A stretch of DNA of 59,821 nucleotides from Phascolarctobacterium sp. (GTDB taxonomy: Bacteria > Bacillota > Negativicutes > Acidaminococcales > Acidaminococcaceae): positions 1 through 59,821 of the forward strand of contig JAHHUH010000010.1 in the NCBI GenBank assembly GCA_020024105.1, written 5' to 3'. Position numbers and translations under genes: made by a program. Of this stretch, positions 17,279-26,395 are shown piece after piece. Under the pieces are notes generated by a model. It did not search any database. It saw only the letters and a list, made by a program, of their open reading frames with translations, and was not told where the DNA came from. How positions within the stretch are numbered: the stretch's first letter is position 1; each line of letters starts with the position of its first letter.

Positions 17279-18076
17279 ATGGCTTTTGTTGAAAAAACAG
17301 GCAAAAGTGTTGATGAAGCCGTTGCCGCTGCACTGAAGGAACTAAATGTTACTGAGGCTGAAGCAGTAATTGAAGTTTTGGAAGAAGGCAAAAAAGGCGT
17401 ATTTGGTTTCTTTGCCAAGGATGCCAAAGTGCGTGTTACTGTAAAGGAAGCTGCAGTAAGCGTCCCGGAGGAAGAAGAAACCCAAGTGATTGAAGCAATA
17501 GAAGAGCCTGCTCCTGCTGTAGAGGAAGCAGTTGAAGCAGAGTCGGTAGCAGCTCCTGTAGCTGCTGCTGTTCCTGAAACTAAGGAACCCGCCCGTGAAC
17601 CGAAGAAATTCGTAGTAAATGATGAAGGCATTGTCAAGGCTAAGGAATTTTTACAAAAAATATTTACTGCTATGAAGATTGAAGTTGTCATGGAGAAATT
17701 CATTAATAAGGGCGACGGCAGTGTTACCTTTAAGCTTCATGGTGACGATATGGGTATTTTGATTGGCAAGCATGGCCAGACTCTTGATTCCCTTCAATAT
17801 CTGACCAATCTGGTAGCTAATAAAAATAGCGCTGATCGCATCCGCGTCATCATTAATGTGGAGGATTATCGTGAGCGTCGTATCGAAACCTTGAATCGTT
17901 TGGCTTATCGTTTAGCTGATAAGGTAAAACGTAGTGGTGAAAGAGTTGCTTTGGAGCCTATGAATCCTCATGAAAGAAAAATCATTCATATGGCCCTGCA
18001 AAATGACCGTCGCGTAACTACCTTGAGTGAGGGTGATGAGCCTCATCGTCATGTAGTGATCGAATTAAAGAAATAA
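17279..18076 (+). CDS. jag: RNA-binding protein Jag/KhpB
   Basis: 265-residue protein: Jag-N domain at 1-52 (VEKTGKSVDEAV ... GVFGFFAKDAKVRV), an Ala/Glu/Pro-rich linker at about 55-110, then a KH domain with GDDMGILIGKHGQTLDSLQ and an R3H domain (NPHERKIIHMALQ) at the C terminus. The ATG at 17279 follows AGGGGTG; an upstream GTG overlaps that site. It is a post-transcriptional regulator in Firmicutes. Confidence 0.93.
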   Translation: MAFVEKTGKSVDEAVAAALKELNVTEAEAVIEVLEEGKKGVFGFFAKDAKVRVTVKEAAVSVPEEEETQVIEAIEEPAPAVEEAVEAESVAAPVAAAVPETKEPAREPKKFVVNDEGIVKAKEFLQKIFTAMKIEVVMEKFINKGDGSVTFKLHGDDMGILIGKHGQTLDSLQYLTNLVANKNSADRIRVIINVEDYRERRIETLNRLAYRLADKVKRSGERVALEPMNPHERKIIHMALQNDRRVTTLSEGDEPHRHVVIELKK

Positions 18077-18084
18077 GACATTCT

Positions 18085-18110
18085 AAACCCAGTAAATTAT
18101 TACTGGGTTT
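18085..18110 (+). terminator. hairpin between jag and mnmE
   Basis: Perfect ten-base-pair stem AAACCCAGTA/TACTGGGTTT with a six-base loop. The trailing T-tract is weak (ATCTTTT), so it may attenuate rather than stop transcription. Confidence 0.55.
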
Positions 18111-18135
18111 ATCTTTTAGAGGAGGTTGAACCGAA

Positions 18136-19515
18136 ATGGCAGAAGATACCATTAGTGCAGTAATAACTGCCCTGGGCGAAGGTGCCGTTGGTATAATCCG
18201 TATTAGCGGTACAGAGGCCCTTGCTATAGGTGAAAAGCTGTTTAAAGCTGCAGCCGGTAAAAAATTAGGGGCATACGCACCCAATACCCTGGTATATGGA
18301 CATGTTTATGATTTTGATGCAAGCTTAGTTGATGAAGTATTGGCTGTCTATATGGCTGGACCTCGTTCCTACACGGCAGAGGATGTAGTGGAGATTCAAT
18401 GCCATGGTGGTCTTCAATCCCTCCAAAAAATTTTAACCCTGACCTATCAGGCAGGGGCTCGTCCGGCGGAGCCGGGTGAGTTTACCAAAAGAGCCTTTTT
18501 GAATGGCCGTATTGATTTGACTCAGGCTGAAGCGGTTATGGATATTATCCGTTCCCGGAGTGAGGCTTCTCTGAAGCTGGCAGTGCGTCAACAGAAAGGA
18601 CAGCTGGCTAATGCTCTGCGTGGCCTGCGTAAGGAGCTTTTAGACGTTATTATTAATCTGGAGGCCGTTATCGACTATCCGGAAGAGGATATTGAGGAAA
18701 TTACCTTTGGCGAGGTAAAAAAGAGTATTAATTTTGTTTGTGAGGGAATGGAAAAGCTTTTAGCCCATGCTCACACGGGTAAGATTCTGCGAGAGGGTCT
18801 GAGAACAGCGATTGTAGGTCGTCCTAATGTAGGTAAATCCAGCCTGCTCAATGCACTCCTGAAGGAGGAGAGGGCTATTGTTTCTGAATATGCAGGTACA
18901 ACCCGTGATGTTATCGAAGAGCAGCTGCTTTTAGATGGTGTTCCCCTGGTATTGGCAGATACGGCAGGTATTCGTCAGACGGATGATTTTGTAGAACAGA
19001 TCGGCGTGGAAAAAAGTAAGGAATTATTACAGAAGGCCGAGCTGGTAATTTGTGTAGTTGATGGTAGTGAGCCCTTAACTGCAGAGGATGAGGAAATTTT
19101 ACAGGCTGCAGAAAGTAAGCCCTGTGTTATAATAGTAAATAAGAGCGACAAGGATGTGGACGCTAATTTAGTCCAGCTCCAGAAGCGCTTTGGACAAGAG
19201 AGGGTAATGGCCCTTTCTGCCAAGACCACCGCCGGTCTGGATGCCTTTACTGCCTGGCTGAAAAATTATGTGTATGGTAGTGAGGGTGCCTTGAGTGATG
19301 GTGTATATGTACAAAATGCCCGTCATGAGCAGCTTTTAAGAGAAGCCTTGGCTTCCCTAGAGGATGCTGTAGCAGCAGCAGAGGCTATGCTGCCCTATGA
19401 TTGCATTGTTATTGATGTGCGCAATGCTATTGACCTGCTGGGAGAAATAACTGGTGATGCAGTACAGGACGAAATTATTAACGAAATTTTTTCCCGCTTC
19501 TGCATTGGTAAATAA
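18136..19515 (+). CDS. mnmE: tRNA modification GTPase MnmE
   Basis: 459 residues. An N-terminal formyl-THF-binding domain is followed by a helical domain with an inserted G domain: G1 GRPNVGKSS near 229, G3 DTAGIR near 275, G4 NKSD near 335. The C-terminal FCIGK carries the catalytic cysteine. With MnmG it makes the cmnm5 modification of wobble U34. AGGAGG lies upstream; mnmG follows after 20 bases. Confidence 0.97.
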   Translation: MAEDTISAVITALGEGAVGIIRISGTEALAIGEKLFKAAAGKKLGAYAPNTLVYGHVYDFDASLVDEVLAVYMAGPRSYTAEDVVEIQCHGGLQSLQKILTLTYQAGARPAEPGEFTKRAFLNGRIDLTQAEAVMDIIRSRSEASLKLAVRQQKGQLANALRGLRKELLDVIINLEAVIDYPEEDIEEITFGEVKKSINFVCEGMEKLLAHAHTGKILREGLRTAIVGRPNVGKSSLLNALLKEERAIVSEYAGTTRDVIEEQLLLDGVPLVLADTAGIRQTDDFVEQIGVEKSKELLQKAELVICVVDGSEPLTAEDEEILQAAESKPCVIIVNKSDKDVDANLVQLQKRFGQERVMALSAKTTAGLDAFTAWLKNYVYGSEGALSDGVYVQNARHEQLLREALASLEDAVAAAEAMLPYDCIVIDVRNAIDLLGEITGDAVQDEIINEIFSRFCIGK

Positions 19516-19535
19516 ATTTTTAGGATTGAGAGAAA

Positions 19536-21416
19536 ATGGGATATATTACAGATAGTTTTGATGTAGTTGTTGTCGGTGCTGGTCATGCAGGCGTAGAGGC
19601 TGCTTTGGCAGCAGCCCGTTTAGGTGGTAAAACTCTTTTGGCAACCTTGTCTCTGGACAATGTAGCCTTAATGCCCTGCAACCCATCCATTGGTGGTTCC
19701 GCAAAAGGACAATTAGTACGTGAAATTGACGCCTTAGGTGGGCAGATGGGGATTAATGCGGATAAGGCCTGCATTCAGATGCGCTTGTTGAATACAGGTA
19801 AGGGATATGCTGTACATTCTCTGCGTGCGCAAGAGGATAAGCCCTTCTATACTACCCTGATGAAGCAGGTTATCGAAAATCAGCCTAATTTGGAATTAAA
19901 ACAGCTGATGGTGGATAAGCTGTTGGTAGAAAATGGACAGGTTGTGGGTATTGAAGCAGAAACTGGTGAGATTTTTGAAGCTAAATGTGTCATTTTAGCT
20001 ACTGGTACTTATCTGCGTGGCCGTATTGTATATGGTCAGGTTAATTATGAATGTGGACCCAACGGCTTGCGTAGTGCTACCAAGCTGTCTTCATCCCTGC
20101 TGGAGCATGGGGTGGAGCTGATGCGCTTTAAAACCGGTACCCCTGCCCGCGTGGATGCACGTAGTCTGGATTATAATAAAATGGAGCCCCAGTACGGCGA
20201 TGAGGAGGTTCGCAATTTCTCCTTTATTAGTGATATTACCACCCGTACTCAGGTACCCTGCTGGTTGAGCTATACTAATGCGGATACCCATAAGATTATT
20301 CGTGATAATCTCCATTTGTCCGGTATGTTCAATGGCATGATAGAGGGTGTCGGTCCTCGTTATTGCCCTTCCATTGAAGCAAAGTTGGTTCGTTTTGCAG
20401 ATAAGGAAAGACATCAGCTGTTCATTGAACCGGAGGGGACCCATACTAATGAGATGTACGTCCAGGGTATGAGCTCTTCCTTGCCGGCTCATATCCAGTT
20501 ACAGTTTATGCGAACTATTCCCGGCCTGGAAAATTGCAAGATGATGCGTGCCGGTTACGCTATTGACTATGACTGCCTGAATCCCTTACAGTTAAAGCCC
20601 AATCTGGAGCATAAAGCCATTAGCGGCCTTTTTAGTGCCGGTCAGTCCAATGGTACCAGTGGCTATGAGGAGGCTGCTGCCCAGGGTCTGATGGCAGGTA
20701 TTAATGCTATGAATAAAATTAACGGTCGGGAGCCCTTTGTTTTGCGTCGAGATGAAGCCTACATTGGTGTTCTGATTGACGACCTGGTTACTAAGGGTAC
20801 CAATGAGCCCTATCGAATGATGACCTCCCGTGCTGAGTATCGTTTACTGCTCCGCCAGGATAATGCTGATTTACGCTTAACCGAAAAGGGTAGGGCTTTG
20901 GGTTTGGTTGATGATTATCGCTATGAACGCTTTACTGAAAAGAGAAGTGCTTTGGAGAGAACTCTTCAGAAATTGAATAAACTGAGCCTGTCTCCCAATG
21001 AGGAAACTAATGCTAAGCTGGCGGCTATGGGAACGGCACCTCTACGGAGTGGTACGAAGCTTTTTGAACTGCTTCGCCGTAAGGAAGTAACCTATGCTAA
21101 GCTGCAGGAGGCCTTTGACCTGCCGGAAATTAGTGCTCCCGTGGCAGAACAGACAGAAATCTTCGCCAAATACGAGGGTTATATTACCAAACAGCGCCAA
21201 GAGGTGGAAAGAGCACTGAAGCTGGAAAACAAAAAGATTCCTGACGATGTGGACTACCACGCAATTAAGGAGTTATCCTCCGAGGCTGCAGAAAAGCTGG
21301 AGAAGGTAAGGCCTACCTCCATTGGTCAGGCTTCCCGTATTAGTGGTGTTTCTCCTGCCGATGTAAATGTTTTGATGATTGCTCTTGAGGTTAAACGTCG
21401 AAAGGAACAGGAATAA
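19536..21416 (+). CDS. mnmG: tRNA uridine-5-carboxymethylaminomethyl modification enzyme MnmG
   Basis: 626-residue FAD enzyme, partner of MnmE. The FAD motif VVVGAGHAGVEAALAAARLG is at 11-30; the GidA signatures include SIGGSAKGQLVREIDALGG and SNGTSGYEEAAAQGL. Its stop overlaps the rsmG start (TAATG), so the two are translationally coupled. Confidence 0.97.
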   Translation: MGYITDSFDVVVVGAGHAGVEAALAAARLGGKTLLATLSLDNVALMPCNPSIGGSAKGQLVREIDALGGQMGINADKACIQMRLLNTGKGYAVHSLRAQEDKPFYTTLMKQVIENQPNLELKQLMVDKLLVENGQVVGIEAETGEIFEAKCVILATGTYLRGRIVYGQVNYECGPNGLRSATKLSSSLLEHGVELMRFKTGTPARVDARSLDYNKMEPQYGDEEVRNFSFISDITTRTQVPCWLSYTNADTHKIIRDNLHLSGMFNGMIEGVGPRYCPSIEAKLVRFADKERHQLFIEPEGTHTNEMYVQGMSSSLPAHIQLQFMRTIPGLENCKMMRAGYAIDYDCLNPLQLKPNLEHKAISGLFSAGQSNGTSGYEEAAAQGLMAGINAMNKINGREPFVLRRDEAYIGVLIDDLVTKGTNEPYRMMTSRAEYRLLLRQDNADLRLTEKGRALGLVDDYRYERFTEKRSALERTLQKLNKLSLSPNEETNAKLAAMGTAPLRSGTKLFELLRRKEVTYAKLQEAFDLPEISAPVAEQTEIFAKYEGYITKQRQEVERALKLENKKIPDDVDYHAIKELSSEAAEKLEKVRPTSIGQASRISGVSPADVNVLMIALEVKRRKEQE

Positions 21417-22138
21417 TGGAATTTGCAGAGATTTTGGCGGCTAAGGGTGCAGAGGCTGACTTGAAATTTTCTCCTATACAATTAGAACAATTTAATAAAT
21501 ACTATACAATGCTCATAGAAACTAATAAAGTTATGAATTTAACTGCTATTACTGAACCTGAAGAGGTAGCAGTTAAGCACATTATCGATTCTCTTATGGC
21601 TTACGATGAAAAGCTTTTTCCTGGTAAAACCCTGGCCGATGTAGGGACGGGTGCAGGTTTTCCTGGAATACCTTTGAAAATCTATTGTCCTTCCCTGCGG
21701 GTAACACTAATTGATTCCTTAGGAAAGCGCTTGAAGTTTTTAGAAGCAGTTATTGCAGAGCTAGGTCTGGAGAATATTTCCTGTGAACATTTGCGGGCTG
21801 AAGATGCTGGACGTAATAAAAAATTCCGTGAACATTTCGATCTGGTTACGGCACGTGCAGTAGCCCGTTTAAGCGTTTTAGCAGAATATTGCCTGCCCCT
21901 GGTAAAAAAGGACGGCTATTTTATTGCTCTCAAGGGGAGTAAATTTGTGGAAGAAATTGAAGAGGGACGGGTAGCCGTAAAGATTTTAGGTGGTAAGCTG
22001 CTTAGTGCGGAAGAGGTTAAATTACCCGGACTGGATGATGGTAGGGCGATTGTCAGAATTTCCAAGATTAAGGTTACTCCAGGACAATATCCCCGTAAGG
22101 CAGGTACTCCTGAAAAACAACCACTGGGCAGTAAGTAA
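21416..22138 (+). CDS. rsmG: 16S rRNA (guanine-527-N7) methyltransferase
   Basis: 240-residue RsmG/GidB with the SAM-binding motif LADVGTGAGFPGIPLKI near residue 73 and the downstream RAVARLSVLAEYCLPL. It adds m7G527, and its loss gives low-level streptomycin resistance in other species. It is coupled to mnmG by an overlapping start. Confidence 0.96.
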   Translation: MEFAEILAAKGAEADLKFSPIQLEQFNKYYTMLIETNKVMNLTAITEPEEVAVKHIIDSLMAYDEKLFPGKTLADVGTGAGFPGIPLKIYCPSLRVTLIDSLGKRLKFLEAVIAELGLENISCEHLRAEDAGRNKKFREHFDLVTARAVARLSVLAEYCLPLVKKDGYFIALKGSKFVEEIEEGRVAVKILGGKLLSAEEVKLPGLDDGRAIVRISKIKVTPGQYPRKAGTPEKQPLGSK

Positions 22139-22150
22139 TGGAGGTGCAAG

Positions 22151-23014
22151 ATGTTCGTTGATGATGGATTTTCTGTATTAGATACAGGCTTTGAAGCAAT
22201 GCAAAATGCTAACCCCGTGCATGAGGTGAAGGTAGTACAGGTTGATATAAATGCTATCTTTCCCAATCCCTATCAGCCACGCAAGGTTTTTGAAAAAGAG
22301 GGATTGGAGGAATTAGCCGCCTCTATTGGGGAATATGGGGTATTACAGCCCATGTTAGTAGCTCCGGCAGAAAATGATACTTATCTGCTTATTGCTGGTG
22401 AACGCCGTTGGCGTGCTTCTAAAATGGCAGGATTAAAGGAAGTACCTGTTATTATCAGCGAATACACTTCTCAACAGATTGCTGAAATTGCCTTAATTGA
22501 GAATCTTCAGCGTGAGGATTTAAACTATATTGAAGAAGCGGAAGGCTACGAGCGTCTGATGCAGATGTTTAAGCTTACGCAGGAGGTTATGGCAGCCAGA
22601 GTAGGTAAAAAGCAATCCACTATTGCCAATAAATTGCGTTTACTGCGCTTGGGTGATAAGGTGAGAGAGCTATTACGGTCTGCAGATTTAAGCGAACGCC
22701 ATGCTCGTGCTTTATTGCGTTTAAAGACGGAAGAAAGACAGCTACAAGCTTTACAGGTAATTATTAAAAATAATTACAATGTACGCCAGACAGAGCAATA
22801 TATTGAAAGATTATTAGAGGTTACTGCTCCTGAAAAAAAGAAACGGCAGATTATTGTTAATGATGTCCGTATTTATTTGAACAGCATTAAACAGGTTGTT
22901 AATTCCATTAAGAATGTAGGCATTCCTGTGCAGATGGAACATTCTGTGGAGGGTGAGGATGTGGTTATTAATGTGAGGATTAAGAATACTAAAAAACCTA
23001 AAATAGTCAAATAA
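22151..23014 (+). CDS. noc: Noc-like ParB-family protein
   Basis: 287-residue ParB-family CTPase/DNA-binding protein. The N-terminal domain has the CTP-binding box GERRWRASK near 81, then the ALIENLQREDLNYIEEAEGY arm and a helix-turn-helix. Its place between rsmG and soj is that of noc (nucleoid occlusion) in Bacillus, and a separate parB follows soj. It could equally be a second Spo0J paralogue; the name rests on synteny. A perfect parS lies in the terminator just after its stop. Confidence 0.85.
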   Translation: MFVDDGFSVLDTGFEAMQNANPVHEVKVVQVDINAIFPNPYQPRKVFEKEGLEELAASIGEYGVLQPMLVAPAENDTYLLIAGERRWRASKMAGLKEVPVIISEYTSQQIAEIALIENLQREDLNYIEEAEGYERLMQMFKLTQEVMAARVGKKQSTIANKLRLLRLGDKVRELLRSADLSERHARALLRLKTEERQLQALQVIIKNNYNVRQTEQYIERLLEVTAPEKKKRQIIVNDVRIYLNSIKQVVNSIKNVGIPVQMEHSVEGEDVVINVRIKNTKKPKIVK

Positions 23015-23020
23015 CATAAA

Positions 23021-23054
23021 AAAGCCCAATGTTTCACGTGAAACATTGGGCTTT
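23021..23054. terminator. bidirectional terminator whose stem contains parS
   Basis: Perfect 17-base-pair palindrome between the convergent ends of noc and the secreted-protein gene, with no unpaired bases in the DNA repeat. It has a T-rich tail on both strands (plus-strand CTTTAGTTTTT on the right, AAAATAACATAAAAAA on the left). The central 16 bases are a parS site. Confidence 0.85.
23030..23045. other. parS centromere site 1
   Basis: TGTTTCACGTGAAACA, the canonical 16-base ParB/Spo0J nucleation site, without a mismatch. It forms the upper half of the noc terminator palindrome and lies about 8 kb from oriC. Confidence 0.95.
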
Positions 23055-23069
23055 AGTTTTTAGAAATGC

Positions 23070-23687
23070 TTAGTGGAACATCTGGGGAACTAATTCTTTC
23101 GCAATTTCTTTAATACATTTAGTATAGGCGCCACGTTTAGCACTCAGCTCACTAGCGGAAGAGCTGCTATCCTTGGTAATATTGATAATCTTTAATACCT
23201 TTTCCTGATCAACTAAAAAAGCATTTAATTCAATGGAAGCACGATTATTTTCAGAAAAACCATACCAGGCAGAAGCCACCTTAGTTTTTTCCATGGAAGG
23301 ATCGGGCATTATCAGGAATAGACAACGGTCATAGCCGGAGAATTTAACAAAAGCTGTCAAATCTTCTTTGGTCAGGGGCTGTTCTTCTAAAAAGCCTTTT
23401 TCGAACCAATACTGCTGGTATAAGCTTTGGATATCAGTTCCAATAGCTACCTTTTGATATTTATTCATATCCAAATCTTCATTGAGATATTTTTCGGTTC
23501 TTTCCATAAAGTCCTTAGTTTTTACGGCGGGGTCGCCAATAATTAAAGCACAGATTTTAGGAGCAGCTATTTCAGCTGTAGGAGTTGCTGCATGGCTTGA
23601 GCTGGCAGCGGAGGCTAGACCCAGAGGGGCGCAGATGGAAGCAGTAAAGACTAGTAAAGCTAATAATAATTTACATAAATTCTTCAT
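23070..23687 (-). CDS. secreted protein of unknown function
   Basis: 205 residues from the ATG at 23687, which follows AAAGGACGAG. A Sec signal peptide is evident (MKNLCKLLLALLVFTASICAPLG, predicted cleavage near SAASS), so the mature protein is in the periplasm or cell surface. The mature part has ICALIIGDPAVKTKDFMERTEKYLNEDL and a later YDRCLFLIMPDPSMEK segment, with a mixed alpha/beta look. I recognise no family. The gene is monocistronic, inserted leftward between noc and soj, and shares the parS terminator with noc. Confidence 0.7.
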   Translation of the reverse strand: MKNLCKLLLALLVFTASICAPLGLASAASSSHAATPTAEIAAPKICALIIGDPAVKTKDFMERTEKYLNEDLDMNKYQKVAIGTDIQSLYQQYWFEKGFLEEQPLTKEDLTAFVKFSGYDRCLFLIMPDPSMEKTKVASAWYGFSENNRASIELNAFLVDQEKVLKIINITKDSSSSASELSAKRGAYTKCIKEIAKELVPQMFH

Positions 23688-23886
23688 AAATCTCGTCCTT
23701 TCATTTTTCTTTATTTGCAGAAACATCATAACATATAATTTTTTTTATTACAAATCAGGTCTTTATTTTTCATCTATTCTTCATATACTCCTAAATTTTT
23801 TGTCATAGTCATTTAAATTGTCCTAAGCAGCTTAAAAGTGTATAATTAATATAGAAGTGAGTATTGTTAAGAAAAGGGGAGACTGT

Positions 23887-24273
23887 ATGGGTAAAATCAT
23901 AAAAATAACTGATAGTCAGGTAGCAATAGGTATGAGGGACGGCTCCTTAAAGGAGGTACCCATCAGTTCCTTAGATTTTACACCGCATCTGGGGATGGTG
24001 GTGGATGTGTACGAATCTACAACGGAGATAGTTGTCTTACTTAAGCCGATTTATCATGATGGACAGGGAAGGCTGGTTAATAAAATTGCTTATATTCTTT
24101 TAGCCTTCTTTTTAGGTGGTTTAGGTGTGCATAAATTTTATGCCAAAAAGACTGCCATGGGTGTGCTTTATTTAATTTTCTGTCGGACGGGGATACCTGC
24201 ATTTGTTAGTCTGATTGAGGCTATTTTGGCGTTTACAAAAAAAGCTGATGCTAACGGAAATATTATTTTATAA
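23887..24273 (+). CDS. TM2-domain membrane protein
   Basis: 128 residues. The first 60 form a small beta-rich soluble domain (MGKIIKITDSQVAIGMRDGS ... DVYESTTEIVVLLKP). A TM2 domain follows: AYILLAFFLGGLGVHKFYAKK, then a second hydrophobic helix LYLIFCRTGIPAFVSLIEAIL. TM2 proteins are widespread with unknown roles. The ATG at 23887 has GGGGAG six bases upstream, better than an in-frame GTG 30 bases earlier. A strong terminator follows. Confidence 0.85.
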   Translation: MGKIIKITDSQVAIGMRDGSLKEVPISSLDFTPHLGMVVDVYESTTEIVVLLKPIYHDGQGRLVNKIAYILLAFFLGGLGVHKFYAKKTAMGVLYLIFCRTGIPAFVSLIEAILAFTKKADANGNIIL

Positions 24274-24289
24274 GCTTGGAATAACAAAT

Positions 24290-24336
24290 AAAGCTGTCGG
24301 AGTAAGAAAATTTCGTACTGCGATAGCTTTTATTTA
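24290..24336 (+). terminator. terminator after the TM2-domain gene
   Basis: Long imperfect stem (AAAGCTGTCG/CGATAGCTTT plus inner AGTA/TACT) followed by TTTATTTATATT. Confidence 0.75.
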
Positions 24337-24499
24337 TATTAGAGATAGTGTTTATCTAGGAGCTACTTGTAATTCTAAGCCATAGGTCTTTTACAACTAG
24401 TAGAAAATTAATAACTTTTTAAGTGGTATTTTGGGTAAATTCAAAAATATTTTTGCTGTCAAGTGCTGATTTTAGTTTTATGGGAAATTTTTAGGACAA

Positions 24500-24515
24500 T
24501 GTTTCACGTGAAACA
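24500..24515. other. parS centromere site 2
   Basis: TGTTTCACGTGAAACA, an exact match to consensus, about 115 bases upstream of soj in a 344-base gene-free stretch. The rest of the gap holds the preceding terminator and the soj promoter region. ParB bound here could also influence soj-parB transcription. Confidence 0.95.
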
Positions 24516-24555
24516 ATTTTTTCACAGCTTCAAGGTATAAGAATGTTAGTAATTG

Positions 24556-24564
24556 TGTTAAAAT
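24556..24564 (+). promoter_or_regulatory. possible extended -10 promoter of soj-parB
   Basis: TGTTAAAAT (TGn with one mismatch in the hexamer) 54 bases before the soj start, just downstream of parS site 2. No convincing -35. Confidence 0.4.
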
Positions 24565-24617
24565 AGAAAGATAGAAAATTAACAAAAGGATGTAAATACA
24601 AAACAGAGGTGAAAAAA

Positions 24618-25379
24618 GTGGTAAAGGTAATTGCTATTGCTAACCAAAAGGGCGGTGTAGGTAAAACGACAACCGCTGTGAATTTAGCTGCCTGCCTGGC
24701 TAACAAGGGTCGTAAAGTTTTACTGGTGGATAGCGATCCCCAAGGTAATGCTACCAGTGGTTTTGGTTTTGATAAAAGAATTATAAAGAAAAGTATTTAT
24801 GATAATTTGATTAATGATATTCCTGCAGCAGAAACCATAAAAACTACTGCGTATGATAGATTGGATGTTTTGCCGGCAAATATTCAATTGGCCGGTGCAG
24901 AAATTGAGTTAGTTTCATTAATGAACAGGGAAGGTAGATTAAAGAGTGTTTTAGCAAAGGTTAAACATAATTATGACTATGTGCTAATTGACTGCCCTCC
25001 TTCTCTAGGGTTATTAACTATTAATGCTTTGACCGCAGCCAGCTCTGTTATTATTCCGGTACAATGCGAGTTCTATGCTTTGGAGGGTATCTCCATGCTG
25101 ATGAATACAATTCAGCTGGTCCAGCGTAATCTTAATCCTGCACTGAAGCTGGAGGGCGTGGTAATGACCATGTTTGATGCGCGTACTAATTTGGCACAGG
25201 ATGTAGTGGAGGAAGTAAAAAAATATTTTACCAGCAAATTATATAAGACTATTGTTCCTCGTAATGTACGTTTAAGCGAAGCACCCAGCCATGGAGTACC
25301 GGTTATTGCCTATGATAATAAGTCTAAGGGTGCCCAGGTTTATATGGAATTGGCAGAAGAGGTGATTGAGGATGAGTAA
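24618..25379 (+). CDS. soj: chromosome-partitioning ATPase ParA/Soj
   Basis: 253-residue ParA-type ATPase. The deviant Walker A is NQKGGVGKTTTAVNLA at about 8-23, followed by VDSDPQGNATSG; Walker B is YVLIDCPPSLGLLT. I prefer the GTG at 24618, six bases after AGGTG, over a GTG nine bases upstream. The stop overlaps parB by eight bases. It acts with ParB at parS, and in Bacillus it also controls DnaA. Confidence 0.95.
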   Translation: MVKVIAIANQKGGVGKTTTAVNLAACLANKGRKVLLVDSDPQGNATSGFGFDKRIIKKSIYDNLINDIPAAETIKTTAYDRLDVLPANIQLAGAEIELVSLMNREGRLKSVLAKVKHNYDYVLIDCPPSLGLLTINALTAASSVIIPVQCEFYALEGISMLMNTIQLVQRNLNPALKLEGVVMTMFDARTNLAQDVVEEVKKYFTSKLYKTIVPRNVRLSEAPSHGVPVIAYDNKSKGAQVYMELAEEVIEDE

Positions 25380-26373
25380 GAAAGGCGGTTTAGGCAAGGG
25401 CTTGGGCGCTATTTTTGGCGAAAATCCTTCGCCTATGGACATAGCGCCAGCAGCTAAAAACGAAAATGACCAACCAACAGAAACAGAAATTTCTGTACAG
25501 AAGATAAAAGCTAATCCCTTTCAGCCACGACGTACCTTTGATACGGAAAAGCTGGAGGAATTAGCTGCTTCTATTAAAGAATATGGCATTGTTCAACCTC
25601 TGGTAGTGCGGAAGCAGGGACATGGCTATGAGGTAGTTGCGGGAGAAAGAAGACTACGAGCTGCTAAGCTGGCAGGCTTAACAACTGTTCCCGTCATTAT
25701 AAGAGAATATAGTGAAGCCGAGATGATGGAAATTGCTCTTATCGAAAATATTCAGAGGCATGATTTAAATCCAATGGAAGAGGCCCAGGGTATTCAACGC
25801 CTGATGAGTGAATTTAAGCTGACCCAGGAACAGGTGGCTGCTAAGGTTGGTCGTAGTAGAGCAGCGGTAGCTAATATTTTGCGTCTGCTTAATCTAGCAC
25901 CGCAGGTCCAAGAATACATCAGGCAAGGTATTTTAACTATGGGTCAGGCTAAGCAATTAGTTTCTCTGCCCCAGGTGGAGCAGCTGGAGGTGGCACAGGC
26001 TATTATTGATAATGGTTGGAGCTCCCGTATTACGGAAGAAGTGGTACGTCAATTAAAGGCTGGTAAGCAGGTTAAGGTGGTACGTGAGATTGTTGAAGCC
26101 TTGGATGATGCCCATAAGAAGGAAGAGAAGAAGAAAAAGGTAAAGCCGGAGCCGGATATGTATTGTCAGGATTTTCAAAACCGTTTAGTCCAGCTTTTAG
26201 GGACCAAGGTAAAGGTAGTGCCCAAGGCCATGGATAAAGAGGGACATCAAGGTGGTACTATTGAAATTGAGTATTATTCTGCAGAGGATCTGGAAAGAAT
26301 TTACGAGGTGTTGCACAGGGAAGAAGCAGGTGGAAGCATAACTCCTGTTCAACCGCGTAAACTAAATGTGTAG
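25372..26373 (+). CDS. parB: chromosome-partitioning protein ParB/Spo0J
   Basis: 333 residues. The N-terminal GLGKGLGAIFGE is the ParA-stimulating motif of true ParB proteins. The CTP-binding box GERRLRAAK is near 97, followed by ALIENIQRHDLNPMEEAQG and the helix-turn-helix, with a C-terminal dimer domain. The ATG overlaps the soj end. It shares architecture with the Noc-like gene, but only this copy has the GLGKGL lead sequence. Confidence 0.95.
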   Translation: MSKKGGLGKGLGAIFGENPSPMDIAPAAKNENDQPTETEISVQKIKANPFQPRRTFDTEKLEELAASIKEYGIVQPLVVRKQGHGYEVVAGERRLRAAKLAGLTTVPVIIREYSEAEMMEIALIENIQRHDLNPMEEAQGIQRLMSEFKLTQEQVAAKVGRSRAAVANILRLLNLAPQVQEYIRQGILTMGQAKQLVSLPQVEQLEVAQAIIDNGWSSRITEEVVRQLKAGKQVKVVREIVEALDDAHKKEEKKKKVKPEPDMYCQDFQNRLVQLLGTKVKVVPKAMDKEGHQGGTIEIEYYSAEDLERIYEVLHREEAGGSITPVQPRKLNV

Positions 26374-26395
26374 AATATTTTAGGAGGATTGTGAA

